NCBI GenBank assembly: GCA_013115125.1
Contig: JABANN010000019.1
Coordinates: 1 to 64,000, forward strand
Direction: 5' to 3'
DNA: 64,000 nucleotides
From: Perkinsus olseni
Lineage: Eukaryota > Perkinsozoa > Perkinsida
Of the stretch, positions 25,677-36,699 are shown in pieces. Positions within the stretch are counted from its first letter, which is position 1. Each line of letters begins with the position of its first letter. The position numbers and the translations under genes were made by a program. The notes under the pieces are model-generated. The model had not been told where the DNA came from, made no database searches, and worked only from the letters and a program-made list of their open reading frames with translations.

Positions 25677-26630
25677 CTAGCGCTCTGCGACTATGACCAT
25701 CGGTGCTCGATGAGAATACCCGCTGGCAAACGACCAAAAGAGATGCGTCTCACTTCCACAGTCCATCCATGACGAGTCACTTCCACCGCTTTCACTGGGG
25801 AAAATGAAGCTCGAATGCGCGGAGGGAGTATCCGATATGACGCCTATGAATTCTGACAAGAGGGAATTGCGGAGTTGCGCATGTACTTCGGAGAATTCAC
25901 GGAACGGCAGTCTTCAGTCGCCAGCGGGGCAAGACGCAGCCACTTGCCCAGCTCACCTTCAGCGTCCAGGAGATCGTCAGCTTTGCTCGCTGTGAATTCT
26001 ATCACCACCTCAATTAGCTGCGTATGGTCTAATACTTCTCCTGCAAGGTACAAGGGAATGGCGCCCTGAAGAGCCTTCCCCGCACACCTGTGTCGGAGTT
26101 GATGATGCACCAAACCATGTGATCAGCTCCTTCACCAGACACCGTCAGGTTACGGAGATCGAGGACTACTTGGGCCACCTCTCCAGGATACAGGCCGGCA
26201 AGATGAAGCCATGGACAACCTCCATCACATCTCCCGTGACAGAACTGAAACGAACAAGAAATATTCCTGATCGTCACAAAGCCCGACTGAAGTAATCTGA
26301 CGGATTTCATTGTAGATCACCAAACCCGTTGAGTCTCACTTGCAGGGCGGCTGTCTCGGGCCATCTTGTACTCCCACGGTTCTTGACGTAACCAACGATG
26401 TCGATATCAGCGTGCGTCTGCTTGCACTCCAGGAAAATGCTTTGCGGGGGCGGGTCTAAGCCATTCATTGAGCGGGATTCATTCTGCGCCGATCGTGGCA
26501 ACCAAAAGTGGCCAACCTTGAATGCTTCGCTCCGCCGATTTCCGCTCCGTCCGGATCCCTTTCGCGCATGATCAGGCGTGCTCATTAAGAACTGGCCCTC
26601 GAGTTGCATTGAAGACATCTTGGACCCCAT
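25677..26630 (-). CDS. NBR1-type FW (four-tryptophan) domain protein
   Basis: Contains an Ig-like FW domain of the kind found in NBR1 and ILRUN/C6orf106. The start exon (26630, MGSKMSSMQLEGQFLMSTPD) leads to IVGYVKNRGSTRWPETAALQ, the typical first FW strand pair. The next exon gives LAGLYPGEVAQVVLDLRNL and EGADHMVWCIINSDTG, corresponding to the LxPGE and W-containing strands. A 49-nt intron joins it to EVLDHTQLIEVVIEF and ADDLLDAEGELGKWL. The 3' end is uncertain: a last exon may run to 25677. Only two of the four tryptophans are evident, so the domain is divergent. There is no sign of the PB1, ZZ or UBA domains of NBR1. The function is unknown; a protein-binding adaptor is the simplest guess. 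Confidence 0.6.
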
Positions 26631-26696
26631 CTCGCAGGACTTGTCTGGGGATCTCAGTAGTCGTACTCGCTCGTTAGTTGGCGTCTCCTCGCAGCA
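26631..26696. promoter_or_regulatory. Compact bidirectional promoter region
   Basis: Only 66 bp separate the divergent start codons of the FW-domain gene (minus) and the mitochondrial-protein gene (plus). If both starts are right, the two genes must share promoter sequence or overlap at their 5' ends. No core promoter motif is evident. Confidence 0.45.
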
Positions 26697-27586
26697 ATGT
26701 CGTTGCTACGTCGTGCTGCGTGCCCGCAAAGGCTCGTACCCAAACGTGTGTGTGAGGCTGTTAAGAACCCCTTGATCGGTGGACCTAACCAGAAGGCTCG
26801 TGGTGCTATCACAAGTGGATTCGCCGGTGGCGGCGCTAAGAGATTGTAAGGCCGTTTTCTCGGGTACGCGTCGCTTGTGTGATGGTCGTGATTTGAGCTT
26901 CCTGATCAAGGAAAGGCACTCGTGCGCGTTTTCTGGGATACATGTTTTCTGTCTATTCCAGGGGAGGCAAGGGGTATGGTATCATGGCTGATTGGTGTGA
27001 CCACGGATACAGCTTCACCAAAGGGCAAGCTATCACAGGTGAGACGGGTGCCTTCAGACACCCAGTGCCCCATAGTGCCATGCCCATAGCCTTCAGGTAT
27101 GCCTCATTGGCCTCTGTGGTGCGGTGGTGGTGTTCCTGATAAGTTCATCAAGATCGATCCTGATGTCCACTTCAACTTGCAGGTATGTTCTCAGCTCCGA
27201 CGTTGCACTTCCGTGTTTTCGTTTAGAAAGTGTGAAGTTAACTTCTTCGTACTCTCAGGGCTACCGTGAACGCATTGGATGGTATGGGTTCTTCACCGCA
27301 TTCTTGCAAGCCAACTATCACGCATTTGTCTACTTCGTGCGCTTCATTCCAATCAACATAGCAATTTTCTGGATCTACATGAATGTAAGCGTGAGCCAGT
27401 CGAGGTGTCGTGTCCTGTGCCGAGTCCCGAACTCACGACTGAGGAGGCCTTTTAAGGTCGTTCTCCTTCCTCGTGAGTCATCTGCCAATTCATCCGCAGG
27501 AACGTCAAAGAGAGCCGCAGGAGAATGTGATGGATCATGAAGAGTTCTTCAGGGACTTCGACTCGATCTACCTCGGACAGGTGTAG
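26697..27586 (+). CDS. Small predicted mitochondrial inner-membrane protein
   Basis: Five exons join cleanly. Exon 1 (26697-26845) starts MSLLRRAACPQRLVPKR, an Arg-rich, acid-free leader typical of mitochondrial import. The body is GGKGYGIMADWCDHGYSFTK, then MPHWPLWCGGGVPDKFIKID, RERIGWYGFFTAFLQANYHA and FVYFVRFIPINIAIFWIYMN. The last of these is one likely membrane span. The acidic C-terminus is MDHEEFFRDFDSIYLGQV. The size (about 180 aa), single span and conserved Trp/Cys/Gly-rich segment are like accessory subunits of respiratory complexes, but I do not recognise the family. All splice joints keep phase, so the gene model is good even though the function is open. Confidence 0.78.
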
Positions 27587-28001
27587 GTGGCGTCGCTGCC
27601 GCGCCACTCGACATCGCCGCAAGGGGTATTCTCCGACTATTTCGTGTCAGGTTCGACCATCACCGATTTGCCGAGTGGCTTGCTCGTCGTCGTGCCGTGA
27701 AGTGGGGTTACGCCGACCAGATACATATCCCGCCTGTTCATTAGTGCGTGGCGTGGTTGTACGCGATCCAACAGGCGTACTATCCGTGTGAAGAAGAAAC
27801 AACTGGTATTAGCATTTATTTTGAAAAGCACAGGTCGGGGCTATGATGCCTCGGCCGGAACCATTTGAGGAGCATCTCTGGTCGAAGCTGGAAGATGCAC
27901 AACAGTTGGATTGTCTTATTACCACCTAGGGTTTCGTGTTGACAGTGCGATCACTGGTTCTATAATCGGGCCGCTCTTACGCGACAATAAATCGTTGCAA
28001 A
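27587..28001. other. Intergenic spacer
   Basis: About 415 bp between two plus-strand genes. Only short frames continue from the upstream gene in other registers. No feature is supported. Confidence 0.4.
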
Positions 28002-30025
28002 ATGCGGTCATCGCATTCCCGTGTCTTTGGGTCAGTTGCTACCATGGATGAGGCTCTGCAAGTGGCGCGTAACCGGCCCGACCCTGGCACCTGGGCTTCC
28101 CCACGTACATCGCGACCGACGTCAGCCGACGTCACATACAAGGCTGAGGAGCTGAGCCTGGAAGACTACGCCTTTGAGCTATCTGGTTTTGATTCCTCGA
28201 CCACCACTACTACTCATTTTGACACTGATATGTTTTCGGGAGGTGCACGCCATCCAGCAGTTGAAAGCCGCTTTTACTCGGAGCAGATACTGGACGCACC
28301 GGGTTCCTTGCGCACTCCTATGTCTGAGGAGGATCGTCGCAAAGCGGTTGAACAGATGATACCGACGGCGACGTACAAAATGCTCAGGAAGATCAGTCCT
28401 GAAATTCTAACAACCCCTGGGCTGTCGGGAGATGCTTTACGAATGCAGCTTCTAAAAGGAGCATGCATTGTCTTTTTTTCAGCCGGGTATCCGGGGAAGC
28501 GGTTTGTCTACGAAACTGCTGAACGTCTTGGTGTTAAATCTGTCATCATTGATTCACCCGGATCCTGGGCGGAGGCTCTTCTGGCCGAAGGTGTCATCGC
28601 CAAATTTGTCCCTATTGACATGACGCAAGACTCCAAGACCGTTTTTGATCTGGCTTATAACGCCATTCTTGGCCTGAAGGACGACCCCCTGGTTTGTGGC
28701 GCAGACGGTATCTGTACCATGGTGGAATTGTCGGTCCCAGTGGTCGCGCGCCTCGCCGAGTCTCTGGGTATGCGTGGGCCGAGCCCTGCAGCAGTGGACA
28801 CGGTACGAGACAAGTACAGGATGCGGGAGGCTCTCCAGAAGCGAGATCTTCCTGGGGTCAAGGTACGATCTGACGTTGTGGTGTGAGCGAAATGAAAATG
28901 CCTCTCTCGAGATCACTTTGATGCCGTGTCCCGTGCAGCGTACCGGGATTGTGTTCGCTGCCTCAGCATTACCTTATCCGCTCTGTCGAAGACCTCGATC
29001 ACGCTGCATCTCACGTTGGGTTCCCCGCAGTAATGAAACCCGTGTCCGGCGCAGCATCTCTTGGGGTGGAAAAGGTACGTCTCAGTCGACCGATCGTCCC
29101 GCAGGAGCGCTCCGCTCCTCGAATTCTTCCGCTGGTTGTTGTCAACATCCGGATCGTTGGATGCTTTGTTGTGGACAACTTCTCTCAGGTGACTTCTCGC
29201 GATGAGCTATTCAAAGTTTACGGTGAAGTGCAAGATCTGCTCTCTAAGTTAGTCATTAACTCGGGCGCTTTGGAGCGCGACAGTGTACCGGTTGGGCCCG
29301 GGGCCACATCGGTGAAGGCAGACAAATGCATGAATACATCGGTGGTGCTAGAAGAATATTTGGACGGTCAAGAGGTCGACATCGACATCGTTTTATCTCC
29401 TGGGCTCGGTTGCACCTACTGCGGAATACACGACAATGGTCCGACAATGGAACCCTACTTCGCTGAGACCTGGGGTGTATTGCCTAGCGCTCTCCCTGAC
29501 CAATACATCGACGAGCTGAAGCAACTGGCATTACAGTCACTAGAAGCCACTGGTTTCACTGAGGGAGTTTTTCACGTCGAAGGGAAGTACACAAGCCGAG
29601 GGCCTCGTTTGATAGAGATCAACGCGAGAATGGGCGGTGGTCCTGTATGGATAGTGCACAAGTTGGCATTCCAGGTTGACCTCGCGGTCCAGGCCATGCT
29701 CTTGTCAGTTGGAATCCCGGCGATTCCCATACATGATCCGAACTGTTCTAATGGTGCGGTGGCTTGGCTCGCCGTCAACGCACCGAAGAGCGGCCGTATT
29801 CCTGACTTCGCTTTCCTCAAGCAGTGGCTTGACTGGCCCCATGCGGACGTTAAGATTTCCCGTCCTATGGTCGCAGAAGGGGAGAAGATTGTCGGGCCAG
29901 AGGACGGTCAACCGAGCTGGCTCGTCGACATCATCTTTGTCGCCTCTAATCCGTCGGAAGCAACTCACCTTGCTGCGATGCTCTACCGTGAGGTGGAGCA
30001 AGAGTGTATCAAGCATTACGGTTGA
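28002..30025 (+). CDS. ATP-grasp ligase, carnosine-synthase-like
   Basis: ATP-grasp enzymes join a carboxylate to an amine through an acyl-phosphate. The protein begins MRSSHSRVFGSVATMDEALQ. ACIVFFSAGYPGKRFVYETA (about 28463) is the pre-ATP-grasp fold seen in CARNS1-type ligases. It continues TVRDKYRMREALQKRDLPGV, and an intron 28863-28966 joins to HYLIRSVEDLDHAASHVGFP and AVMKPVSGAASLGVEKV (ATP-binding lysine strand). A second intron 29075-29188 is 114 nt and stop-free. After it come VVLEEYLDGQEVDIDIVLS and RLIEINARMGGG, the latter containing the Mg-binding E-x-N. The C-terminal domain ends YREVEQECIKHYG. Catalytic motifs look intact. Carnosine synthase is only the nearest family I can name; the dipeptide or other amide made is unknown. 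The genes downstream are PLP enzymes or their relics. Confidence 0.85.
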
Positions 30026-31109
30026 TTGTCATCACTCATAATCGCGATCGCTCTTGTTTCGTTATCATTGTTAACTCTGACATAACTACTTCTTCCCTTG
30101 TTCGGTCTTGCATTAGTTTTGTCATAACTCTGGAGCATAGAAACTGCTTTCTTGACAGCTCAATAGTGCTTGCAGTTGATCAACATGATAGACAGCCATA
30201 CGCTGTACAGCCACAAAGCCACATAGCCATGCTAGCCATGCCATAATTGAGTCTCGGCAGAGTCAAACACCTCCTGAATTGGCCCGGCCTCATAAGCACT
30301 CGGCACCCTCTTCAACGCAGATGAGCTCGAGGAGCATTTGAAACGTTAAACCCTCACCGCAAGTTGGCCATCTAGCCCCGCGAGCCCTCCAAGTTTAGTT
30401 ACCAACTTGCAGCACAAGCCTTGCACACGATTACATCAAGCTGCCAATGATCCACTATGAATCTGTGCATACAAGTGTCTCGTTGAGCACTCCTGGAGTG
30501 CTGATAGTCTCGCTGTTCGATTTGAGGTGGCTGGTCCACATTCTTCAGGTCTGCTTGTCCTCATCCGCGATCAAATCTAGAGGGCCGCAAGAATAGGCTG
30601 ACAGATTGCGGTCCCTGTAGTGGACGTCCGGAGCACTAGGTGTGACAACTTATGATCGTGATATTGCACAACGCGTTCGCAAGTATTAGAAACCAGCATT
30701 CTCGACCACAATTGAGTCAACCGTGGAAAGGCTACGCGGACAAGTTGACACACAGTGGGGCAGTTTTCGTGAGGTTGTCACTAAATTTGGGCAGAAAAAC
30801 CGTTGAGATTTGAGCCGCGGCTCGTCGGTTATCCAGTGGCCTAGGTGATCACTTGGGTTGCCTCAACAGGGCATTCCTGATGCATAAACATAACTCGTCG
30901 ACATGGGCGAATCTTGCCATAGGACTGCCGAAAGCTACTCTGATGATCGGAGTAGCATCGGCCAACATGGAAGGACAACTGAGTATACAAGCGTCTCTTT
31001 TTCAAAATATACTAGCAGGCTATTGTGCCAGTGCGGGACTGCAGTGAAGCATACAAGACCGAAGGGGCTGGCGACAGGAAAGATCACGAGACCCTGGGGA
31101 ACACAGCGT
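30026..31109. other. Region without supported gene
   Basis: About 1.1 kb after the ATP-grasp gene and beyond the truncated end of the decarboxylase relic. I looked here on the minus strand for the missing C-terminal exons of that relic (PLP-lysine and LGRRFRSL-type segments) and found none. Confidence 0.4.
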
Positions 31110-32654
31110 TCATGATGGAAGGCATCGCCGGCTGCCTGCACTCATCTGGCTCGGTAGTGATCGATACGCCCAGCTACCTATAGCGGCTCGTAATGGCTGC
31201 CTCACCTTGAGTTCTTCATCCTTCTCAAGATTCGTGCGAAACCGAGCCGCACATTCTATATCGTGTGCTATATTCCGTCGAAGCGGGTCTCTCACAATCT
31301 TCCCAGTTCTTCCAGCGGATCTATGGTGCAAGTGTTCGTAGTCCCGCAGTTGGCAATGCAGAGGATGGGAACAAGTCCTCACTTTCTGAGGCGGGAGACG
31401 GGGAGACCCTTCCAGAGGAGTCCACGCATGCCTGTCTTCCGCTATAGCCTTCTCCATGAGGGCGACGTTTACTGGAAAGTTACCCGTTCCGTCCGGCGAA
31501 CAAGCTATCTGAGTGGCGCCTCGTCACCTCCTCTATGATGACAGATGATGCAGCAAATCACGAAGCGAGAAAGCGCTCGATGCACTGCATGTTCACCTTG
31601 CGTAGTCGAACTCCAGCCACGCGGCAAGCCTTTCCAGAAGACACGTTCGTCTGGCTCGACGCGTACCTATCGGGTCAGCGGGAAGATCTACGTAAGCAGC
31701 ACTAAGCTGGCAAGGGGATGTGCTCGTATTTCCGCCCCTGTGAACGGGAAAAATGTAGTTGAAAAGGAACTAGCGGTCAGGGAGCTCCTGAAGAGTTAGT
31801 ACACGACAAATCGTGAGGTCACTCCATTCAAAAGCTCGGAGGTCGGATTCGATAGTACCTGAAGAAGAACACCATGGAAGCCACATCCCGCTGCCTAGAA
31901 CAGGTCGGTCGAGTACATCACAACAAACGGCAGGTTTCACGCATGGGACTGGGTCTGCGATAATTCATCTTGCCGTGCCCGTCAATGCGACCTTCAGTTG
32001 CGCCGAAGTCCTAGTCGCTGCCACGATAGCTAGAATAGCATCACTAGCTGTGTTATGTATCTGCCAACAACACATTGTTGAATAGTGGAGCTCGTTTCAT
32101 CTGAGTAGCAAATGGTTGGAAAGACATCGGTGACTCACTAGGCCGCCGCCTCTTCCCGACGAATGTAGGAACGCCTCCCCGAGGCCGAAAGCTTCGCCAA
32201 GGGCGTCCATCACGGCAATTTCCATCACGTGTTCGATCTACTCCGAAAGTGATCAGGTCACCGAAGGCTCATCGCGTGCTCACTGAGTGATCACTGTTCT
32301 GGTCCGCGCTAGCGCGATTAAGGGCTGCTGCGATAACTTCAGAAAATATGGCAGGGGTGCCTGGCACGGAGCACCGTCTCCTCGCCATCAGAGTTTTCTG
32401 GAAAGAAGACTAAGCTCCCAACATGTGCTCTACGGAGAGCTACACCAGGCGGTTACAAGACAGTTGTAGAATGGGTATCTCAACGTACTTATCTTAGCTG
32501 GGAAGAATGCCAAGAACTTCGGATGCTGCCAGTGGCAAATTCCCGGTACCACGAATTCTTCCACGTCCTGCAGGGTCGTTCTCCAGGGACGCCCTTCGGC
32601 AGGTATTATATCTGTAACGATCTGTATTGGATCTGTAGTGTTGCCGAAGCGCAC
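31110..32654 (-). pseudogene. Truncated group-II PLP decarboxylase copy B (aromatic-amino-acid-decarboxylase type)
   Basis: Exons of an AADC-like enzyme follow one another in the right order. IVTDIIPAEGRPWRTTLQDV and VVPGICHWQHPKFLAFFPA (32612-32480) match the substrate-pocket exon. TPAIFSEVIAAALNRASADQ (about 32350) and VMEIAVMDALGEAFGLGEAF with HSSGRGGGL (about 32180) are next. IHNTASDAILAIVAATRTSA (about 32050), VLSNPTSELLNGV (about 31860) and PVNVALMEKAIAEDRHAW (about 31460) follow. Then comes LVPILCIANCGTTNTCTIDP (about 31370). The next segment, IAHDIECAARF, stands where HVDAAxAG should be, so the cofactor-binding Asp context is lost. No PLP-lysine or C-terminal exon follows. A truncated, decayed duplicate is the simplest reading; a short non-catalytic protein is possible. 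Confidence 0.72.
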
Positions 32655-33088
32655 AAAGGTTTAGTCGGCAAGGACATGCTGCACGCCATCGCAACGAGGC
32701 CATTCTCCTATCGGGCAGCGCTACCAACGAGAACCAATTCAACATGGCATAACCACCTCAGATGAATCCCGCAGGATACCACGTTCTACAACGCCTAGGC
32801 GACAATCGGGAATCTCGAACGGAACCCATAAAGAATGGCATTCGATGCATTCACTGCGTGAAATTCTCAGGAGGAAGAATAACCGACCTGTGTGGCACAG
32901 CTTCCCGGTTTCAGACTCATGTCCCGGACTGCCAAACCCTCCAGAGACTCGAAATACCTAGGAGTTCAGAAGAATCTGCTGAGCACGATATGACGCCCAA
33001 AATCTTGACTAGTAGTATGCGATATGAAAATTGTCCATCCGAGAGAAGTCCTGAGAGGTCATTCGCCAGCGCTACCGGGCTATGAAGT

Positions 33089-36000
33089 CTATCGTAAGAC
33101 GTCCGTCCTCTGCGAAGCTTGAATGACGCTCTCCAGCAGATGCAGGCCTGCGAGGGCAGGGCTTCGGTCATCATATGCAGGTTTATTCTACTTCTGCTCA
33201 TCTGACACAGCGTGTTGGGGCTGCGACCATGTTTCGTCCATGAAAGCCTGATGGACCTGTCGCCCACGGTGGCTACCAACGTAGCGTCTGCAGAATTCAA
33301 CAACACTCCCTTGGGATGCACTCAGTGCATCGCACTGCTGATAGAAATCGAGAACAACTTACGCGGTGATCCCCCGCTCTCTGAGCCTGTCGAGTGCCGC
33401 CGCAGGGAGAATACTTCCAGAGGTGAAACACAGATTGCCGAAACGAGCTGGCCACACGGGAAAGGCGAGGTCATCCTGAGATATCTGAGCGATCCCAACC
33501 TCACACTCTCCCCGTGCTCGTTCCGTGCGGGCGAGGAATGGAAGCTCTGCACACAGCAACATTTGTGCTACGGAGCTTGAGCGTTACTCACCTCATTTTC
33601 TCACCCGCGCCAGCTCACATTCAACTGAGGGTCGGTCTCGATGAGCCTGCGAATGACCCCTGTAGAAGCTATCCTCCGCTGCACGTTCCGCCTCAACTCA
33701 TTCATCCCGAAGTACTGCAGGACACTCCACACGCGCAAAGATCGGAACTGCCGTCCTAGTGGGAGACTCCTGAGCCACCGTACCGCAGTACTCCGAGAGA
33801 GCAATTCTGAGATTCTGGAACCAGTGATACCATGCGCTAGGAGATGGGGCGTCATTAAGTTCCTCTTCTTGTGGTATGTAAGCGCCCGTAGCAGAGAAAG
33901 CGGACTTCATGCAGTCTTTCCTGGGAGTGGTCTCAGCCACGAGGGAGGTCTTAGCCATTCGTGCTCACCTTTAGCCATAAAGCTCCATCTCCAGTCCTGT
34001 GGGAAGCCATGACGATCCGCTAAGGTTAATTGAGTCTGCGTACTGAAAGAGCGAGACTTCTGGCCATGGTAAAAGCACAACTTTCTCTCATTCAAAGGAC
34101 GGTCCTCTGAGGGCCCCACATAAGATCAACAAAGAAGCAGACTCTCGCCGCCTAGGCTAATATTTGCTCTACACCTACTGAGAAAATCGGGCTGAGAACT
34201 TGACACGGTGGTCATACTAGCATGAGCAAAGTGAGATCAATTCATGCCGCACCTCGTTCATCTCCCCACGATCGCGCTCGTACTCGTCGAGGAGCAAGGT
34301 ACCAGCGCTGAAGGACGCATCAACATGCAGCCACATACCCTCCTTCTGGCAACTGAGCAACTGTCATCACGGTCAAACCTCGACTGTCACCATTGCATGC
34401 GTAACCGAACCCACATTTGGCCGAGTTCCGCCAAACTGTCAGACCCTCCTGCATATTCCGTACCAAGGTTCGCTACGCAGAGGACTGGGAGGCAGGACTG
34501 ATTCCTGGAGAAGAGGAAAATCGCAGCAAAGGTAGCCATCGAGCTGAAGCCTACTTGTGTTCCTTGATCATTTCCTGCAGATCTCGTATGTTCGACGAGG
34601 AATCCGATTTTACAGGAACCTGCAAGTGCCCGTTTAGCGAGAAGGAAGCATGCAGTGCCCTCCGATCTCACCTCTCTGAGTGTTATGCCTGCTGTCGCGC
34701 ATGCCTCCTTCAAAGCGAGCTGCGACTCCGTAGAATCATAGCTGAAAGCAGGCCGGAGCTCACCGGCGCATAGTTGAAGTCGGAGTCCAGCAACGGCCCG
34801 TGTGGAGCTAACCCACTAACAGTACTTACACGGTCATCATGGCAAGGCCTTCGAAGGAGATATCTTCGGATCTTCCTATGCCGGAGCCGTTCTAACCCCA
34901 CCCGGGTTACCCAGTGGGCGCATCTCTCGTGACGCTCACCTCCACCGGTATTACAGCCAGTTCGTTCGATTTCACCACGATTGGCACTCGTTTACGAGCT
35001 CTGGCAGCTGTCACAATGGAGAGCAGGGCGTCCGTGGCCGAGCTATGCATCTGAAGGCCAGAAGGCAGTAGAAGAATCGCTCCAGGAGGGCTTTGATGGG
35101 GAGGACGGCCGCAGATGAGCGTTCGACAGAACGAAACTTTAGGATTCCACCACCCTTCCCTGATGAACGTAAGAAGTGTTCGCTGAAGCCACAGACACCT
35201 GCTAGGCCATCCATCATCACGACTTCCATCTCGGTGAGGATCTGCTCATAACACACCGCCATTCATAAAGACCGTTACCATGAAACACGAGGAGAGACGA
35301 AGGAATAGGATAGGATAGTCTAGTGGTTCGCAGACCGCTCTACGCACTAGAGGGCCTATAACAGGACAATCTAAGCAGGACAATCGGCAGAATACCGGAA
35401 GGCTAATGAGCAAAGCAGCTCACTGCTTTGACTCGGATAGCTGGGAATGCCTCAAATATTATCATGGGTGTGCGCTCACACACGTCATCACCTTGACGAC
35501 ATCGTGCCTAGCAAGCAACGACTTACTGGACAAGATGCCCATTGCACACCCGCAGCGGACATACCATACACCAGAGCTTCAGATAGAATTGCAGGCACAC
35601 CTGAGAGACCAAGTGCCTACGTCGTAACCTGAAGACGAGGGAGTCCTCACTCGCCTGTCGAGCGTTCCACGGGTCCGGTGGCCTCATTTTCTCGGCACGA
35701 AGGCAGGGCAAAATACTTGTCTCTATAGCAGCGGTTATTTGAGACCACGCTCGCCCATTACAGGGAAGTATACCTGCATACAGAAGATAGCATTCAGGTG
35801 GAAGGCGTCACAGTGAGAAGTCACCCGACGCTTTCAGGCCCCCGATCGCTTCATCGGCAATTATACAACCCTCGCTGGAATACCGCGCTGATTGGTCGAG
35901 GAACCTGCCGAGTAAGCCCTAATTAAAGGTGGGACGCAGTACCGGACGAACAGGAGTTCCTCACCTTGCATACCTGTCTACGAAATCAACAGTGTCATTT

Positions 36001-36310
36001 CCGCAAGTCCTTATTTCTCGCACGTCGACCAACTGGCGCCTCATTTCGCTCGTCGCTCTCAGTAGGCAGGCGTCTTCCGAGATCCGCCTGGTTACTTACT
36101 AGCGTATTTGTCAATGAAATCGTCAATATTGAGAGGCGAGCGGAACTCTCGGACCCATCGGAAGCCGTTGGGGAGTTTCAAAAATCTTAATATATCCACA
36201 CGCTCAGTGTCTGGAAGATGTCGTGCAACATCCAGGACAACGAAAGATATTGTTATGATTTCCAACAGCTCTTCTCTCGGCGCTCGCGCTGCACAAGCGT
36301 CCTTCTCCAC
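33089..36310 (-). pseudogene. Decarboxylase-like copy A lacking the PLP lysine
   Basis: A longer AADC-like copy upstream of copy B. Recognisable exons are AGVPAILSEALVYGMSAAGV (about 35600), LTEMEVVMMDGLAGVCGFSE and MHSSATDALLSIVTAARARK (about 35050). YDSTESQLALKEACATAGIT (about 34770), PVLCVANLGTEYAGGSDSLA (about 34530) and LHVDASFSAGTLLLDEYERD (about 34330) follow. DSINLSGSSWLPTGLEME (about 34060) comes next. The C-terminal SLPLGRQFRSLRVWSVLQYF is at about 33770, FGNLCFTSGSILPAAALDRL at about 33420, and the last exon LAGLHLLESVIQASQR ends at 33089. At the PLP site the family reads NPHKW; here it is SGSSW, so the Schiff-base lysine is absent while HVDA is kept. The HWQxPxF exon was not found. 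Two N-terminus-like segments, DIDDFIDKYAS-type (about 36110) and DTVDFVDRYAR (about 35980), stand in series. It is either a pseudogene or a pseudoenzyme. Confidence 0.7.
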
Positions 36311-36699
36311 AGGTCCTTGCAGACACTCTGGTCATGCTGGCCACGGCTTACGGCATTGAGAAGAAGATGACCGATTTCCAAGCGTGATACTACCCGGCGG
36401 GTAGTACCCGCCTGGGAGTTGGAAAGAAGAGTGATGGTGGAGTGTTCTGACAATATCATTATCCTTGATCGCTCGTGAGGAAACTTGAGGTACCCATTGG
36501 CTGAATCTCCTTTAGGTATGTTACATCACATGCTGAGTCCCGAATGGTCGTCCGTTGCACTTCGGCAAGTTACCCAATGAGACTGATGAACATTACACGA
36601 CATGTATTCATCAGTAAGCACGATCATGAGGCATGCAGCAAAAAATGTGAAACAATCTGACGACTTGATATTCGATATCTTATTCACATCAGTGAAGCA
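36311..36699. other. Intergenic spacer
   Basis: Between the aminotransferase stop and the 5' end of decarboxylase copy A. It contains a perfect 8-bp inverted repeat with a 1-nt centre (actacccg g cgggtagt, about 36390-36407). No gene is supported. Confidence 0.35.

Noticed and set aside
27124-27540. 138-codon plus-strand ORF
   Set aside because: Reads through exons and introns of the mitochondrial-protein gene in the wrong frame; the spliced frame gives a coherent protein.
36390-36407. Perfect short palindrome as an attachment or regulatory site
   Set aside because: Only 17 nt, single occurrence noted, no associated element; kept only as a remark in the spacer.
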